This document shows positions 17,961-26,429 of a stretch of DNA of 56,264 nt, one piece after another (within the stretch, counting starts at the first letter, position 1; every line of letters starts with the position of its first letter). This DNA comes from Thiobacillus denitrificans (lineage in GTDB: Bacteria; Pseudomonadota; Gammaproteobacteria; Burkholderiales; Thiobacillaceae), in contig DHHQ01000017.1 of NCBI GenBank assembly GCA_002403375.1, positions 43,386 to 99,649 on the forward strand, read 5' to 3'. The position numbers and the translations under genes are program-made. The notes under the pieces were generated by a model. It ran no database searches and was not told the origin of the DNA. It worked only from the letters and a program-made list of their open reading frames with translations.

Positions 17961-18145
17961 TTCAGGTGCCGGGGCGGCTTTCCGCCGCCCCGGTTAAACG
18001 GGAAACAGGTGCGCGGAATCCACCGCCAAGCCTGTGCTGCCCCCGCAACGGTAAGCGCTAAACGGTCCATCACACATGCCACTGGGTTCGCCCGGGAAGG
18101 CGATGGGCTTCAGGCGCGAGCCCGGATACCGGCCTGGGCCCCGCG
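17961..18145 (+). promoter_or_regulatory. cobalamin (AdoCbl) riboswitch
   Basis: All conserved blocks are present in order: the 5' AGGTGCC stem (P1/P2), GGTTAAACGGGAAACAGGTG, GCCTGTGCTGCCCCCGCAACGGTAAGCG, GCCACTGGG with CCGGGAAGGCGATGGG, and the B12 box AGCCCGGATACCGGCC (about 18119-18134). It lies 70 bp upstream of btuB. When cobalamin binds, it is expected to shut off translation or transcription of btuB and probably cobO. Confidence 0.96.
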
Positions 18146-18215
18146 GCGACCACCATCGCCCGGCGGATCGTGCAACGCGCCTGCGGGGAAGCGGGCGCCC
18201 AAACCGGAACTCATC

Positions 18216-20036
18216 ATGCGTCACACCCCTCTCGCGCTCGCCCTGGGCGTCGTCTTTCTTTCCACCGCCCACGCGGAATCGCTGCCCGAATACACGGCCG
18301 ACACCATCGTCGTGACACCAACCCGCGTCGCCGAACGGAGCGCCGCCGTCATCGGCGACGTCACCGTCATCACCGCGGAGGACATCGCCGCAGCCGGGCA
18401 AACGTCGCTGCTCGAATTGCTGCAGGCCCAGCCCGGGCTTGAAATCACGCAGGAGGGCGGGGCGGGGGCCAACGCCGCGCTCCGCATCCGCGGCGGCAAC
18501 AGCGGCCACACCCTGGTGCTGGTCGACGGCTTGCGCGTGGGCTCGGCGACGGTCGGCACCACGCCGCTGGAGAGCATCGGGCTCGAGCAGGTCGAGCGCA
18601 TTGAAATCCTGCGCGGGCCGGCGTCGAGCCTGTACGGGGCCGACGCCGTGGCGGGAGTGGTGCAGGTCTTCACCCGGCAGGGCCGCGGCAAACCCCGGTT
18701 GAGTGCATCGCTGGGCGGCGGCAGCCATGGCCTGCTGCAGGGGCGGGCGACGTACGCCGGCGAGGCCGGGGCGACCCGGTTCAGCGTCGGCGCGGGCTAC
18801 AGCCGCACCGACGGCGGCTTCTCCTCGGCGCGTCCCGGAACCTGGGGTTATCACCCGGACGACGATGGCGACGAAAAGCGCAGCGTCCATCTGAACGTGG
18901 AACATGACGTCAACGACCGGCACCGGATCGGGATCGGGGGGATGGCCAACCGCGACACCGTCGAATACGACGCGGGCACCGCCGACGACATTGCCCGCAA
19001 CGACGTCAACAGCCTCTCAGCCTGGTGGAAGGGGCGTCTTTCCGACACGTGGACCAGCCAGGTTCGCGTGGGCCTGGGGCAGAACAACACGGAAAACCTC
19101 AGCCTCGGCGAGTCGACCGGCCGCTTCGACACCGACCAGGTGCAGTACCTCTGGCAGAACGACCTTTCCCTGCCGGTCGGCAGCGTGACGGCGAGCCTCG
19201 AGCGCAACGCGCAGGAAGTCGACGCGAGCACGGTCTACGTGCGCACGCGTCGCAGCGTCAATGCGGCCCAGCTCGGCTACCTCGGGCAGTGGGCCGCGCA
19301 TACCGTGCAGGCCTCGCTGCGCCACGACGACTACAGCGACTTCGGCGGCCACACCACCGGCACGGCAGCCTACGCCTACGCGCTCACCGCCGCCTGGCGG
19401 ACGAGCGCGAGCTACGGCACCTCGTTCAAGGCGCCCACCTTCAACGACATGTACTGGCCGGTGACACCGTGGTACCAGGGCAACCCGGACCTGCAGCCGG
19501 AGCGCGGCAGAAACCTCGAGCTTGCGCTTCGCTATCAGGACCGCGCCGACAGCCTCGGGCTGACCGCGTACCGCAACCGCGTCGAGGACCTGATCGTCTA
19601 CGACTGGCTTACCGCGACCATGCAGAACGTCGACCGCGCCACGCTCGAGGGCATATCGCTCGACGGGGGTACGGAGCTGGCGGGCATGCACGTGCGGGCG
19701 AGCGCCGACTGGCAGCAGCCGACCGACGACGCCACCGGCAAGGTCCTCGCCTATCGCGCCCGCCGCCACGGCACCCTGGATGTCGCGAAGGCGCTCGGCC
19801 GCTGGGAACTGGGCACGACGCTGGTCGCGTCGTCCGCCCGCTACGCCGACGCGGCCAACGTGCAGCGCCTCCCCGGCTACGCCCGACTCGACGTGCGCGC
19901 GCACTATCGAATCGCGCGCGAATGGCGGGCGTTGCTGCGCGTGAACAATGTGCTCGATGCGGACTACCAGCTGGTGTCGGGCTACAACACGCCGGGCGTG
20001 ACCGGGCTGCTGGCGCTGGAATACCGGGCCGAGTAG
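18216..20036 (+). CDS. btuB: TonB-dependent vitamin B12 receptor
   Basis: 606 residues. There is a signal peptide (MRHTPLALALGVVFLSTAHA) and a TonB box (DTIVVTPTR, about 29-37). The plug domain contains LLQAQPGLEITQEGG, RIRGGNSGHTLVLVDGLRV and RIEILRGPASSLYGADAVAGVVQVFT, and the barrel ends YQLVSGYNTPGVTGLLALEYRAE. Size, the preceding cobalamin riboswitch and the following cobO identify it as the outer-membrane cobalamin/cobinamide receptor. GGAAC precedes the ATG. Confidence 0.94.
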   Translation: MRHTPLALALGVVFLSTAHAESLPEYTADTIVVTPTRVAERSAAVIGDVTVITAEDIAAAGQTSLLELLQAQPGLEITQEGGAGANAALRIRGGNSGHTLVLVDGLRVGSATVGTTPLESIGLEQVERIEILRGPASSLYGADAVAGVVQVFTRQGRGKPRLSASLGGGSHGLLQGRATYAGEAGATRFSVGAGYSRTDGGFSSARPGTWGYHPDDDGDEKRSVHLNVEHDVNDRHRIGIGGMANRDTVEYDAGTADDIARNDVNSLSAWWKGRLSDTWTSQVRVGLGQNNTENLSLGESTGRFDTDQVQYLWQNDLSLPVGSVTASLERNAQEVDASTVYVRTRRSVNAAQLGYLGQWAAHTVQASLRHDDYSDFGGHTTGTAAYAYALTAAWRTSASYGTSFKAPTFNDMYWPVTPWYQGNPDLQPERGRNLELALRYQDRADSLGLTAYRNRVEDLIVYDWLTATMQNVDRATLEGISLDGGTELAGMHVRASADWQQPTDDATGKVLAYRARRHGTLDVAKALGRWELGTTLVASSARYADAANVQRLPGYARLDVRAHYRIAREWRALLRVNNVLDADYQLVSGYNTPGVTGLLALEYRAE

Positions 20037-20080
20037 GGGCAAACTGTGCCCAGACCCGATTGCGTGACCGAGATGCGCCG

Positions 20081-20680
20081 ATGAGCGAGACCGAGCAGAA
20101 CACGCGCCATGCCGCCCGCATGGCGCGCAAGAAGGCGCTGGTCGACGCGGCGATCGCGGCCGCCACCGATGCGCGCGGGCTGCTCGTCGTCGTCACCGGC
20201 AACGGCAAGGGCAAGAGCACGTCGGCGTTCGGCATGGTGGCGCGCGCGCTCGGCCACGGCATGAAGGTCGGCGTGGTGCAGTTCATCAAGAGCCGCACCG
20301 ACACCGGCGAGGAAGCCTTCCTCGGCCGGCACGCCGAGTGGCACGTCACCGGCGACGGCTTCACCTGGGACACGCAGGACCGCGCGCGGGACATCGCCAC
20401 CGCGCAGCGCGGCTGGGCGATCGCCGCGCGCATGCTCGCGGACCCGTCGTACCAGCTCGTCGTGCTCGACGAGCTGACCTATCTCCTGAGCTACGGCTAT
20501 CTCGACGCCGACGCCGTGCTCGACGCGCTGGCGCACCGTCCGCCGATGCAGCACGTCGTCGTCACCGGGCGCGGCGCATCGGCCGCGCTGGTCGAGCTGG
20601 CCGACACCGTGTCGGTCATCGCCGACGAGAAGCACGCGTTTCGCGCCGGGGTGAAGGCGCAGCCGGGCATCGACTTCTGA
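20081..20680 (+). CDS. cobO: cob(I)yrinic acid a,c-diamide adenosyltransferase
   Basis: 199 residues, CobA/BtuR/CobO type. It has a P-loop GNGKGKSTSAFGMVARALGHG, GVVQFIKS, WAIAARM..., LVVLDELTYLLSYGYLD (Walker B region), VVTGRGAS and the C-terminal KAQPGIDF. It transfers adenosyl from ATP to corrinoid cobalt(I) in the cytoplasm. It lies 44 bp after btuB, so it is presumably under the same riboswitch. The pair equips the cell to import and adenosylate scavenged corrinoids; no other cob/cbi gene is in the window. Confidence 0.95.
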   Translation: MSETEQNTRHAARMARKKALVDAAIAAATDARGLLVVVTGNGKGKSTSAFGMVARALGHGMKVGVVQFIKSRTDTGEEAFLGRHAEWHVTGDGFTWDTQDRARDIATAQRGWAIAARMLADPSYQLVVLDELTYLLSYGYLDADAVLDALAHRPPMQHVVVTGRGASAALVELADTVSVIADEKHAFRAGVKAQPGIDF

Positions 20681-20745
20681 CGGCTGTCATCAAGCGGTAA
20701 CCGGCCTGCCATACAACGCAGGCTTTGCCCTCGGTGGAGCAGGCC

Positions 20746-21918
20746 GTGCGTATCCTGATGGTGTCCGACGTGTACTTCCCGCGCGTCAACGGCGTATCGA
20801 CGTCGATCCAGACCCTGCGCCAGGCGCTGGCGGCGGCCGGGCACGCCAGCGTGCTGGTGGCGCCGGACTATCCGGGCACGGTGGCCGAGCCCGGCGTGGT
20901 GCGGGTGCCGGGCTGGCAGATCCCGCGCGACCCGGAAGACCGGCTGATGCATCCGCGCGCGCTCGCTGCGGCGCTGGACGCACTCGATCCGGCCGACTTC
21001 GACCTCGTCCACATCCACACGCCCTTCCTCGCGCACCGCGCCGGGGTGCGCTGGGCGCGCAAGCATGGCCTGCCGTGCGTCGAGACCTATCACACGCTGT
21101 TCGAGGAATACTTCCACCACTACCTGCCGTTCCTGCCCAAGGCCTGGCTCGCGGCGGCGGCGCGCATGATCTCGCGCAAGGAATGCGACGGCGTGACCGC
21201 GGTCATCGCGCCGTCGTCGGCGATGAGGAACGCGCTGCTGGGCTACGGCGTGACGCGGCCGATCCACGTCATCCCCACCGGGCTGCGCCTGGCCGACTTC
21301 GCCGACTGCGACGGCGCCGCGTTCCGCGCCCGCCACGGCATCGAGCCGGAGCGCCCGGTGATGGCCTACGTCGGGCGGGTCGCGTTCGAGAAGAACCTCG
21401 ACTTCCTGCTGCGCGTGACCGAGGCGGTGCGGCGCGAACGGCCCGACGTGCTGCTGGTGATCGCCGGCGAAGGCCCGGCGCGCGCCTCGCTCGAGCGCGC
21501 CGTGGCGAAGCGCTCGCTCACCGACAACGTGCGCTTCGTCGGCTACCTCGAGCGCAGGACCGAGCTGCCCGCCTGCTACTGCGCGGCCGACGTTCTCGTG
21601 TTCGCGTCGAAGACCGAGACCCAGGGCCTCGTGCTGCTCGAGGCGATGGCGCTCGGGGTGCCGGTGGTCGCGCTGGCCGAAATGGGGACCAGGGACGTGC
21701 TGCAGGAGGGCGCGGGCTGCCGCATCGCGCCCGATGACGCCGAGGGGTTCGCCCGCGTGGCGCTGCCGCTCCTCGCCGACCGCGCGGCAGCGCAGGCGCT
21801 CGGCAGCGCGGGCAGGACCTATGCCGCGGGCTGGAGCGAGGCGCGCATGGCCGCCGCCGTCGCCGGCCTCTATCAGGACCTGCAGGCGGATTGGGCAGCG
21901 GTTCCGGGCACGGCATAA
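20746..21918 (+). CDS. GT4-family glycosyltransferase
   Basis: 390 residues, GT-B fold. The N-terminal MRILMVSDVYFPRVNGVSTSIQTL and the middle VHIHTPFLAHRAGVRWARKHGLPCVETYHTLFEEYFHHYLP are typical of the diacylglycerol glycosyltransferase/PimB-like GT4 branch. The C-terminal half has VGRVAFEKNLDFLLRV, VIAGEGPARASLE and the E-x7-E nucleotide-sugar motif in ASKTETQGLVLLEAMA. The GTG at 20746 is preferred (GGTGGAG upstream) over an in-frame TTG at 20725. The acceptor is unknown; a membrane glycolipid is plausible. Confidence 0.87.
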   Translation: MRILMVSDVYFPRVNGVSTSIQTLRQALAAAGHASVLVAPDYPGTVAEPGVVRVPGWQIPRDPEDRLMHPRALAAALDALDPADFDLVHIHTPFLAHRAGVRWARKHGLPCVETYHTLFEEYFHHYLPFLPKAWLAAAARMISRKECDGVTAVIAPSSAMRNALLGYGVTRPIHVIPTGLRLADFADCDGAAFRARHGIEPERPVMAYVGRVAFEKNLDFLLRVTEAVRRERPDVLLVIAGEGPARASLERAVAKRSLTDNVRFVGYLERRTELPACYCAADVLVFASKTETQGLVLLEAMALGVPVVALAEMGTRDVLQEGAGCRIAPDDAEGFARVALPLLADRAAAQALGSAGRTYAAGWSEARMAAAVAGLYQDLQADWAAVPGTA

Positions 21919-21919
21919 T
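21891..21919 (+). promoter_or_regulatory. putative leaderless promoter of gluQ
   Basis: TTGGGC (21891-21896) and CATAAT (21914-21919) are 17 bp apart, and CATAAT ends 6 nt before the GTG start codon at 21926. Transcription would then start at or next to the start codon. No Shine-Dalgarno sequence is visible. The promoter is embedded in the end of the preceding glycosyltransferase gene. Confidence 0.45.
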
Positions 21920-21925
21920 CGCCGG

Positions 21926-22831
21926 GTGACTCCGGCACCCTACATCGGGCGCTTCGCGCCATCCCCTACCGGCCCGCTGCACCTGGGCTCGCTCGTCGCC
22001 GCGCTGGCGAGCTGGCTCGACGCCCGCGCCATGGGCGGGCGCTGGCTGGTGCGCATGGAGGACCTCGACCGCCCGCGCTGCGACCAGGCTTCCGCCGACA
22101 CCATCCTGCGCCAGCTCGAGGCCTACGGCCTCGTCTGGGACGGCGGCGTCCTTTGCCAGTCGCAGCGCGACGACGCCTACGCGGCGGCGCTCGACGCGAT
22201 GCGCGGGCAGGGCGCGGTGTTCGCCTGCAGCTGCACGCGCAGCCAGCTCGCGCAGGCGCCGCGCAACGCCGAAGGCGAGACCGTCTATCCGGGCACCTGC
22301 CGCCTGCATGTGCTGCCGCGCGTGGGGGTCCATTCGTGGCGGGTGCGGGCCCAGGAGGTGAGCGTTCACTTCGTCGACCGCATCCACGGCGCCTTGCAGC
22401 AGGACCTCGCGGCCGAGGTCGGCGACTTCGTTGTCCGCCGCGCCGACGGACTCTTCGCCTACCAGCTCGCGGTGGTGGTCGACGACGCTTTCCAGGGCGT
22501 CACCTACATCGTGCGCGGCGCCGACCTGCTGTGGAACACGCCGCGCCAGATCTACCTGCAGCGCCTGCTCGGCCTGCCGACCCCGGTCTACGCGCACGTG
22601 CCGCTGGTCACCAACGCCGCCGGGCAGAAGCTGTCGAAGCAGACGCTCGCCCCCGCCCTGCCGGAACGCGGGCGTCGGGCGGTGCTGGCGCAGGCGCTGG
22701 CGGCGCTCGGCCACCCGCCGCCGGCAGATCTCGTGGGCGCCGGCGCCGACGAGCTGCTGGCGTGGGCCGCGGCGCACTGGCGGGTCGAAGCCGTGCCGCT
22801 GCATCCCGTCATTGCCAACCCGGCGCCCTGA
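21926..22831 (+). CDS. gluQ: glutamyl-Q tRNA(Asp) synthetase
   Basis: 301 residues, a truncated GluRS paralogue lacking the anticodon-binding domain. It activates glutamate and attaches it to queuosine at position 34 of tRNA-Asp. It begins PYIGRFAPSPTGPLHLGSLVAALASWLDAR (HIGH-type motif HLGS) and has VRMEDLDRPR. Zinc ligands are expected in FACSCTRSQL and YPGTCRLH, and the KMSKS-like motif is QKLSKQT. The start is a GTG at 21926 with no ribosome site. Only 7 bp separate it from the upstream glycosyltransferase. Confidence 0.94.
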   Translation: MTPAPYIGRFAPSPTGPLHLGSLVAALASWLDARAMGGRWLVRMEDLDRPRCDQASADTILRQLEAYGLVWDGGVLCQSQRDDAYAAALDAMRGQGAVFACSCTRSQLAQAPRNAEGETVYPGTCRLHVLPRVGVHSWRVRAQEVSVHFVDRIHGALQQDLAAEVGDFVVRRADGLFAYQLAVVVDDAFQGVTYIVRGADLLWNTPRQIYLQRLLGLPTPVYAHVPLVTNAAGQKLSKQTLAPALPERGRRAVLAQALAALGHPPPADLVGAGADELLAWAAAHWRVEAVPLHPVIANPAP

Positions 22832-22843
22832 CCGGACAATCTG

Positions 22844-22883
22844 CCCCTAGCCCCTAGCCCCTAGCCCCTAGCCCCTAGCCCCT
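22844..22883 (+). repeat. CCCCTAG tandem repeat, five full copies plus CCCCT
   Basis: Five perfect head-to-tail copies of the heptamer CCCCTAG run from 22844 to 22878, followed by a partial CCCCT. It fills the spacer between the gluQ stop and the start codon of the next gene, ending 7 nt before that ATG. Each unit contains CTAG, usually a rare tetramer in proteobacterial DNA. Slippage could change the spacer length. Confidence 0.95.
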
Positions 22884-22890
22884 GATTGCA

Positions 22891-23445
22891 ATGGCCCAGC
22901 TCCCGCCCGCCGTCGAACAAGTCCTGCGCGTTCACGCGTCCTTCATCCACACCGTCGTCAACGCCCTGCGCGACCGCAGCCAGCTCCCCGACCTGATGAA
23001 GCAGCTCGACGCCGCCGAACAGGCGGGGTGGGCGCGGCTGGTCGGCGCGCTGCGCCAGGTGATCGACGGCCGCCGCGATCCCTCGATCCGGCTCGGCCTC
23101 GACGAGGAGGACCGCATCCTGCTCGACGCCATCCTGCGCGGCCTCGACAATCCCGCGACGCTGCCGCCGCTCGACGCCCAGCCGGACGGCAGCAGCGCCG
23201 CGCCGGGGCTCGCCGCGCTGATCGACGCCTCGGCGCGCGGCGACGCGCAGGCGATGTCGGTGCTCGCCAACATGGCCGAACAGATGATGAAGGCGGGCGG
23301 CGACATGGCGCTGCTGGGGGGGCGGATGCGGCGGCTCGTCAACGGCGAGCGCGACGCCGACCCGCTGGTCGCGGGCATGGGGCCGCTCGGCCGCGAGCTC
23401 ATGATCAGCCTGCTCGACGAGCTGGCGAAGCTGCGTCCGCAGTGA
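22891..23445 (+). CDS. conserved hypothetical helical protein
   Basis: 184 residues without a recognised domain. It is rich in Leu, Ala, Asp and Arg, with no signal peptide, membrane segment or cysteine. It looks mostly alpha-helical (LPPAVEQVLRVHASFIHTVVNALRDRSQLPDLMKQLDAAEQ; AMSVLANMAEQMMKAGGDMALLGGRMRRLVNGERDADPLVAGMGPLGRELMISLLDELAKLR). Codon use matches its neighbours, which supports it as a real gene. There is no Shine-Dalgarno sequence because the CCCCTAG array occupies that place. Function is not assigned. Confidence 0.7.
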   Translation: MAQLPPAVEQVLRVHASFIHTVVNALRDRSQLPDLMKQLDAAEQAGWARLVGALRQVIDGRRDPSIRLGLDEEDRILLDAILRGLDNPATLPPLDAQPDGSSAAPGLAALIDASARGDAQAMSVLANMAEQMMKAGGDMALLGGRMRRLVNGERDADPLVAGMGPLGRELMISLLDELAKLRPQ

Positions 23446-23471
23446 TCGCGACGGGTCGCGCACGCCGGGCT

Positions 23472-23501
23472 TTGACAGACCGCGCCGCGGTCGGATAAAA
23501 T
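23472..23501 (+). promoter_or_regulatory. promoter of tRNA-Met
   Basis: A perfect TTGACA (23472-23477) lies 18 bp before TAAAAT (23496-23501), which ends 42 bp upstream of the mature tRNA. The 5' leader contains the short GC stretch typical of stable RNA promoters (TGCGCGCC). Confidence 0.75.
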
Positions 23502-23543
23502 GCGCGCCTTTTCGGCGTCCCGCTGCCGGAAAAGCAATCCCAC

Positions 23544-23620
23544 GGTGATGTAGCTCAGTCGGTTAGAGCATCGGATTCATAATCCGGGGGTCGGCAGTTC
23601 AAGTCTGCCCATCACCACCA
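23544..23620 (+). tRNA. tRNA-Met(CAT), elongator type
   Basis: A 77-nt cloverleaf with encoded CCA. The acceptor is GGTGATG/CATCACC, the D arm AGCTCAGTCGGTTAGAGC, and the anticodon stem TCGGA/TCCGG with loop TTCATAA gives anticodon CAT. The first pair is G-C and the anticodon stem lacks the three G-C pairs of initiator tRNA, so it is the elongator methionine tRNA (a CAT tRNA-Ile would be lysidine-modified and cannot be fully excluded). Confidence 0.93.
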
Positions 23621-23692
23621 GATTCCCGCCTGTCGCGCAGTCCCATGTGCGGCAGTCTTCGCCCCCAGTCTATCCACTGCCCCGGCGCCCTC

Positions 23693-25033
23693 ATGAAAAA
23701 GATCTACATCAAGACCTTCGGCTGCCAGATGAACGAGTACGACTCGGACAAGATGGCCGACGTGCTCAACGCTTCCGAAGGCCTGACCCCGACGTCCACC
23801 CCGGAAGACGCCGACGTCATCCTGTTCAACACCTGCTCGGTCCGCGAGAAGGCGCAGGAGAAGGTGTTCCACGACCTCGGCCGGGTGCGCCACCTCAAGC
23901 AGGCCAATCCGAACCTCATCATCGGCGTCGGCGGCTGCGTCGCCAGCCAGGAGGGCGCGGCGATCGTCGCGCGCGCGCCCTTCGTCGACGTGGTGTTCGG
24001 CCCGCAGACCCTGCACCGCCTGCCCGAGCTCATCGCCAGGAAGCGCGAGACCGGCCGTGCGCAGGTCGACATCAGCTTCCCCGAGATCGAGAAGTTCGAC
24101 CACCTGCCGCCGGCGCGCGTCGAGGGTGGCGCGGCCTTCGTGTCGATCATGGAGGGCTGCTCGAAGTACTGCACCTTCTGCGTCGTGCCCTACACGCGCG
24201 GCGAGGAGGTCTCGCGGCCGTTCGACGACGTCATCGCCGAGGTGGCGAACCTGGCGGCCGCCGGCGTCAAGGAAGTCACGCTGCTGGGGCAGAACGTCAA
24301 CGCCTGGCAGGGCGCGCTGGAGGAGGGCGGTACCGCCGACTTCGCCTTCCTGCTGGAGATGGTGCACGAGATTCCTGGCATCGAGCGGATCAGGTACACC
24401 ACCAGCCACCCGCGCGAGATGACGCAGCGCCTGATCGAGTGCTACGGCAAGCTGCCCAAGCTCGTCTCGCACCTGCACCTGCCGGTGCAGTCGGGCTCCG
24501 ACCGCATCCTCGCGGCGATGAAGCGCGGCCACACCGTGCTCGAGTTCAAGTCGATCGTTCGCAAATTGCGCGAGCAGCGGCCCGACCTCTGCCTGTCGTC
24601 CGACTTCATCGTCGGCTTCCCCGGCGAGACCGAGGCCGACTTCGAGGCGACGATGAAGCTCGTCGAGGAACTGAATTTCGACGCCAGCTTCTCCTTCATC
24701 TACAGCAAGCGCCCCGGCACGCCGGCCGCCGACTATCCCGACGACGTCCCGGCCGAGCTGAAGACGCAGCGCCTGATGCGCCTGCAGGCGCAGATCGAGG
24801 CGCAGGCGCAGGCGGTGAACCGCGCCATGGTCGGCAGCGTGCAGCGCGTGCTGGTCGAAGGGCACGCGCGCAAGAACGCAGACGAACTTGCCGGCCGCAC
24901 CGACAACAACCGCATCGTCAACTTCCCGGGCAACCCACGGCTGATCGGGCAGTTCGTCGACGTCACCATCACCCAGGCCTACCCGCACAGCCTGCGCGGC
25001 GAGGTCGCCACCACCGAGACCGAAAGCGCTTGA
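23693..25033 (+). CDS. miaB: tRNA-2-methylthio-N6-dimethylallyladenosine synthase
   Basis: 446 residues. A radical-SAM methylthiotransferase acting on i6A37 of tRNAs. The N-terminal UPF0004 domain has three cluster cysteines (TFGCQMNEYDS, NTCSVREKAQEK, GVGGCVAS). The radical SAM motif is CSKYCTFC and a C-terminal TRAM domain begins near VLVEGHARKN. The start at 23693 gives the canonical MKKIYIKTFGCQMNEYDS. It leads the miaB-phoH-ybeY-corC run with 4-nt overlaps downstream. Confidence 0.97.
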   Translation: MKKIYIKTFGCQMNEYDSDKMADVLNASEGLTPTSTPEDADVILFNTCSVREKAQEKVFHDLGRVRHLKQANPNLIIGVGGCVASQEGAAIVARAPFVDVVFGPQTLHRLPELIARKRETGRAQVDISFPEIEKFDHLPPARVEGGAAFVSIMEGCSKYCTFCVVPYTRGEEVSRPFDDVIAEVANLAAAGVKEVTLLGQNVNAWQGALEEGGTADFAFLLEMVHEIPGIERIRYTTSHPREMTQRLIECYGKLPKLVSHLHLPVQSGSDRILAAMKRGHTVLEFKSIVRKLREQRPDLCLSSDFIVGFPGETEADFEATMKLVEELNFDASFSFIYSKRPGTPAADYPDDVPAELKTQRLMRLQAQIEAQAQAVNRAMVGSVQRVLVEGHARKNADELAGRTDNNRIVNFPGNPRLIGQFVDVTITQAYPHSLRGEVATTETESA

Positions 25034-25983
25034 AGACCGACATCGTTGAACTGCGCCTCGCCCCCGAGGACAACCGGCGGCTCGCCAACCTGTGCGGGCC
25101 GATGGACGAGAACCTGCGGCAGATCGAGGCGGCGTTCGACGTCACCATCGGCCGCCGCGGCTCCAGCTTCCGGGTGAGTGGCAACGCCGCGCAGGCCGAG
25201 AAGGGCGCGCAGGCGATCGAGCACTTCTACAACCGCGCGCACGACGAGCTCTCGCTCGATGACATCCAGCTCGGGCTCGTCGAGATCACCCGTGGCCGTG
25301 CCGACGAGGAGGGCCCCGCGCTGCGCACGCGTCGCGCCGACCTGCGCGCACGCACGCCGCGCCAGGGCGAATACATCGAGCAGATCCGCAGCCACGACAT
25401 CACCTTCGGCGTCGGCCCCGCCGGTACCGGCAAGACCTATCTCGCGGTCGCCTGCGCGGTCGACGCGCTCGAGCGCGAGCAGGTCAAGCGCCTGGTGCTG
25501 ACGCGCCCCGCGGTCGAGGCCGGCGAGCGCCTCGGCTTCCTGCCGGGCGACCTCACGCAGAAGGTCGACCCCTACCTGCGCCCGCTGTACGACGCGCTCT
25601 ACGACCTGATGGGCTTCGACAAGGTCACCCGCCTGATCGAGCGCCACGCGATCGAGGTCGCGCCGCTCGCCTTCATGCGCGGCCGCACGCTCAACCACGC
25701 CTTCATCATCCTCGACGAGGCGCAGAACACCACGCCCGAGCAGATGCAGATGTTCCTCACCCGGATCGGCTTCGGCGCCCGCGCCGTCGTCACCGGCGAC
25801 CCGACGCAGATCGACCTGCCGAAGCACATGAAATCCGGCCTGATGGACGCGGTCGACGTGCTCGCCGGCGTGCGTGGGCTGGCGTTCACCCACTTCCAGT
25901 CGGAGGACGTCGTGCGTCATCCGCTGGTCGGCCGCATCGTCGACGCCTACGCCGCGCGCCGCGCGCAGACGGAAGCCAAGTGA
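25030..25983 (+). CDS. ybeZ: PhoH family ATPase (YbeZ)
   Basis: 317 residues. There is an N-terminal KH-like RNA-binding part (about 1-110) and then a PhoH ATPase domain: Walker A GPAGTGKTYLA, TRPAVEAGERLGFLPGDL, Walker B FIILDEAQNTTPEQMQMFLTR and VVTGDPTQIDLP. It works with YbeY in rRNA/RNA metabolism. The start is a TTG at 25030 that overlaps the miaB stop by 4 nt, and the frame begins MKTDIVELRLAPEDNRRLANLCGP as in homologues. The stop overlaps the GTG of ybeY. Confidence 0.95.
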   Translation: MKTDIVELRLAPEDNRRLANLCGPMDENLRQIEAAFDVTIGRRGSSFRVSGNAAQAEKGAQAIEHFYNRAHDELSLDDIQLGLVEITRGRADEEGPALRTRRADLRARTPRQGEYIEQIRSHDITFGVGPAGTGKTYLAVACAVDALEREQVKRLVLTRPAVEAGERLGFLPGDLTQKVDPYLRPLYDALYDLMGFDKVTRLIERHAIEVAPLAFMRGRTLNHAFIILDEAQNTTPEQMQMFLTRIGFGARAVVTGDPTQIDLPKHMKSGLMDAVDVLAGVRGLAFTHFQSEDVVRHPLVGRIVDAYAARRAQTEAK

Positions 25984-26423
25984 CGCCCGAATTCAGCCTG
26001 GCGGTGCAGTTCGCCAGCGGGGCCGCCGACCTGCCGGGCCGCGCGCAGATCCGCCGCTGGGTCGCCGCCGCGCTCGAGCATCCCGCCGAGATCACCGTGC
26101 GCATCGTCGACGCCGACGAGGCACAGGCGCTCAACGAGGATTTCCGCAAGAAGGGCTACGTGCCCAACGTGCTGACCTTCGAGTACGGCGAGATCGCGCC
26201 CGGCATATTGGGCGGCGACGTGGTCATCTGCGCGCCCGTGGTCGAGCGCGAGGCACGCGAGCAGGGCAAGCCGCTGAAGGACCATTACGCGCACATGACG
26301 GTGCACGGCGTGCTGCACCTGCAGGGCTACGACCACCTCGAGCCCCGTGAGGCCGACATCATGGAATCGCGCGAAGCCGCTATACTGAAGCGCTTCCACA
26401 TCCCCGACCCCTATACGTCCTGA
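25980..26423 (+). CDS. ybeY: endoribonuclease YbeY (16S rRNA maturation)
   Basis: 147 residues with the metal site HGVLHLQGYDH (H-x3-H-x5-H) and the preceding VLTFEYGEIAPGILGGDVVIC block. It is a zinc-dependent RNase needed for 16S rRNA 3' maturation and ribosome quality control. The GTG start overlaps the ybeZ stop (GTGA). The order ybeZ-ybeY-corC is conserved. Confidence 0.95.
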   Translation: MTPEFSLAVQFASGAADLPGRAQIRRWVAAALEHPAEITVRIVDADEAQALNEDFRKKGYVPNVLTFEYGEIAPGILGGDVVICAPVVEREAREQGKPLKDHYAHMTVHGVLHLQGYDHLEPREADIMESREAAILKRFHIPDPYTS

Positions 26424-26429
26424 CGTAAC

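Noticed and set aside
23645..23693. Upstream start for miaB adding 16 residues
   Set aside because: The family N-terminus is MKKIYIKTFGCQMNEYDS at 23693, and the extension overlaps the tRNA-Met 3' flank.
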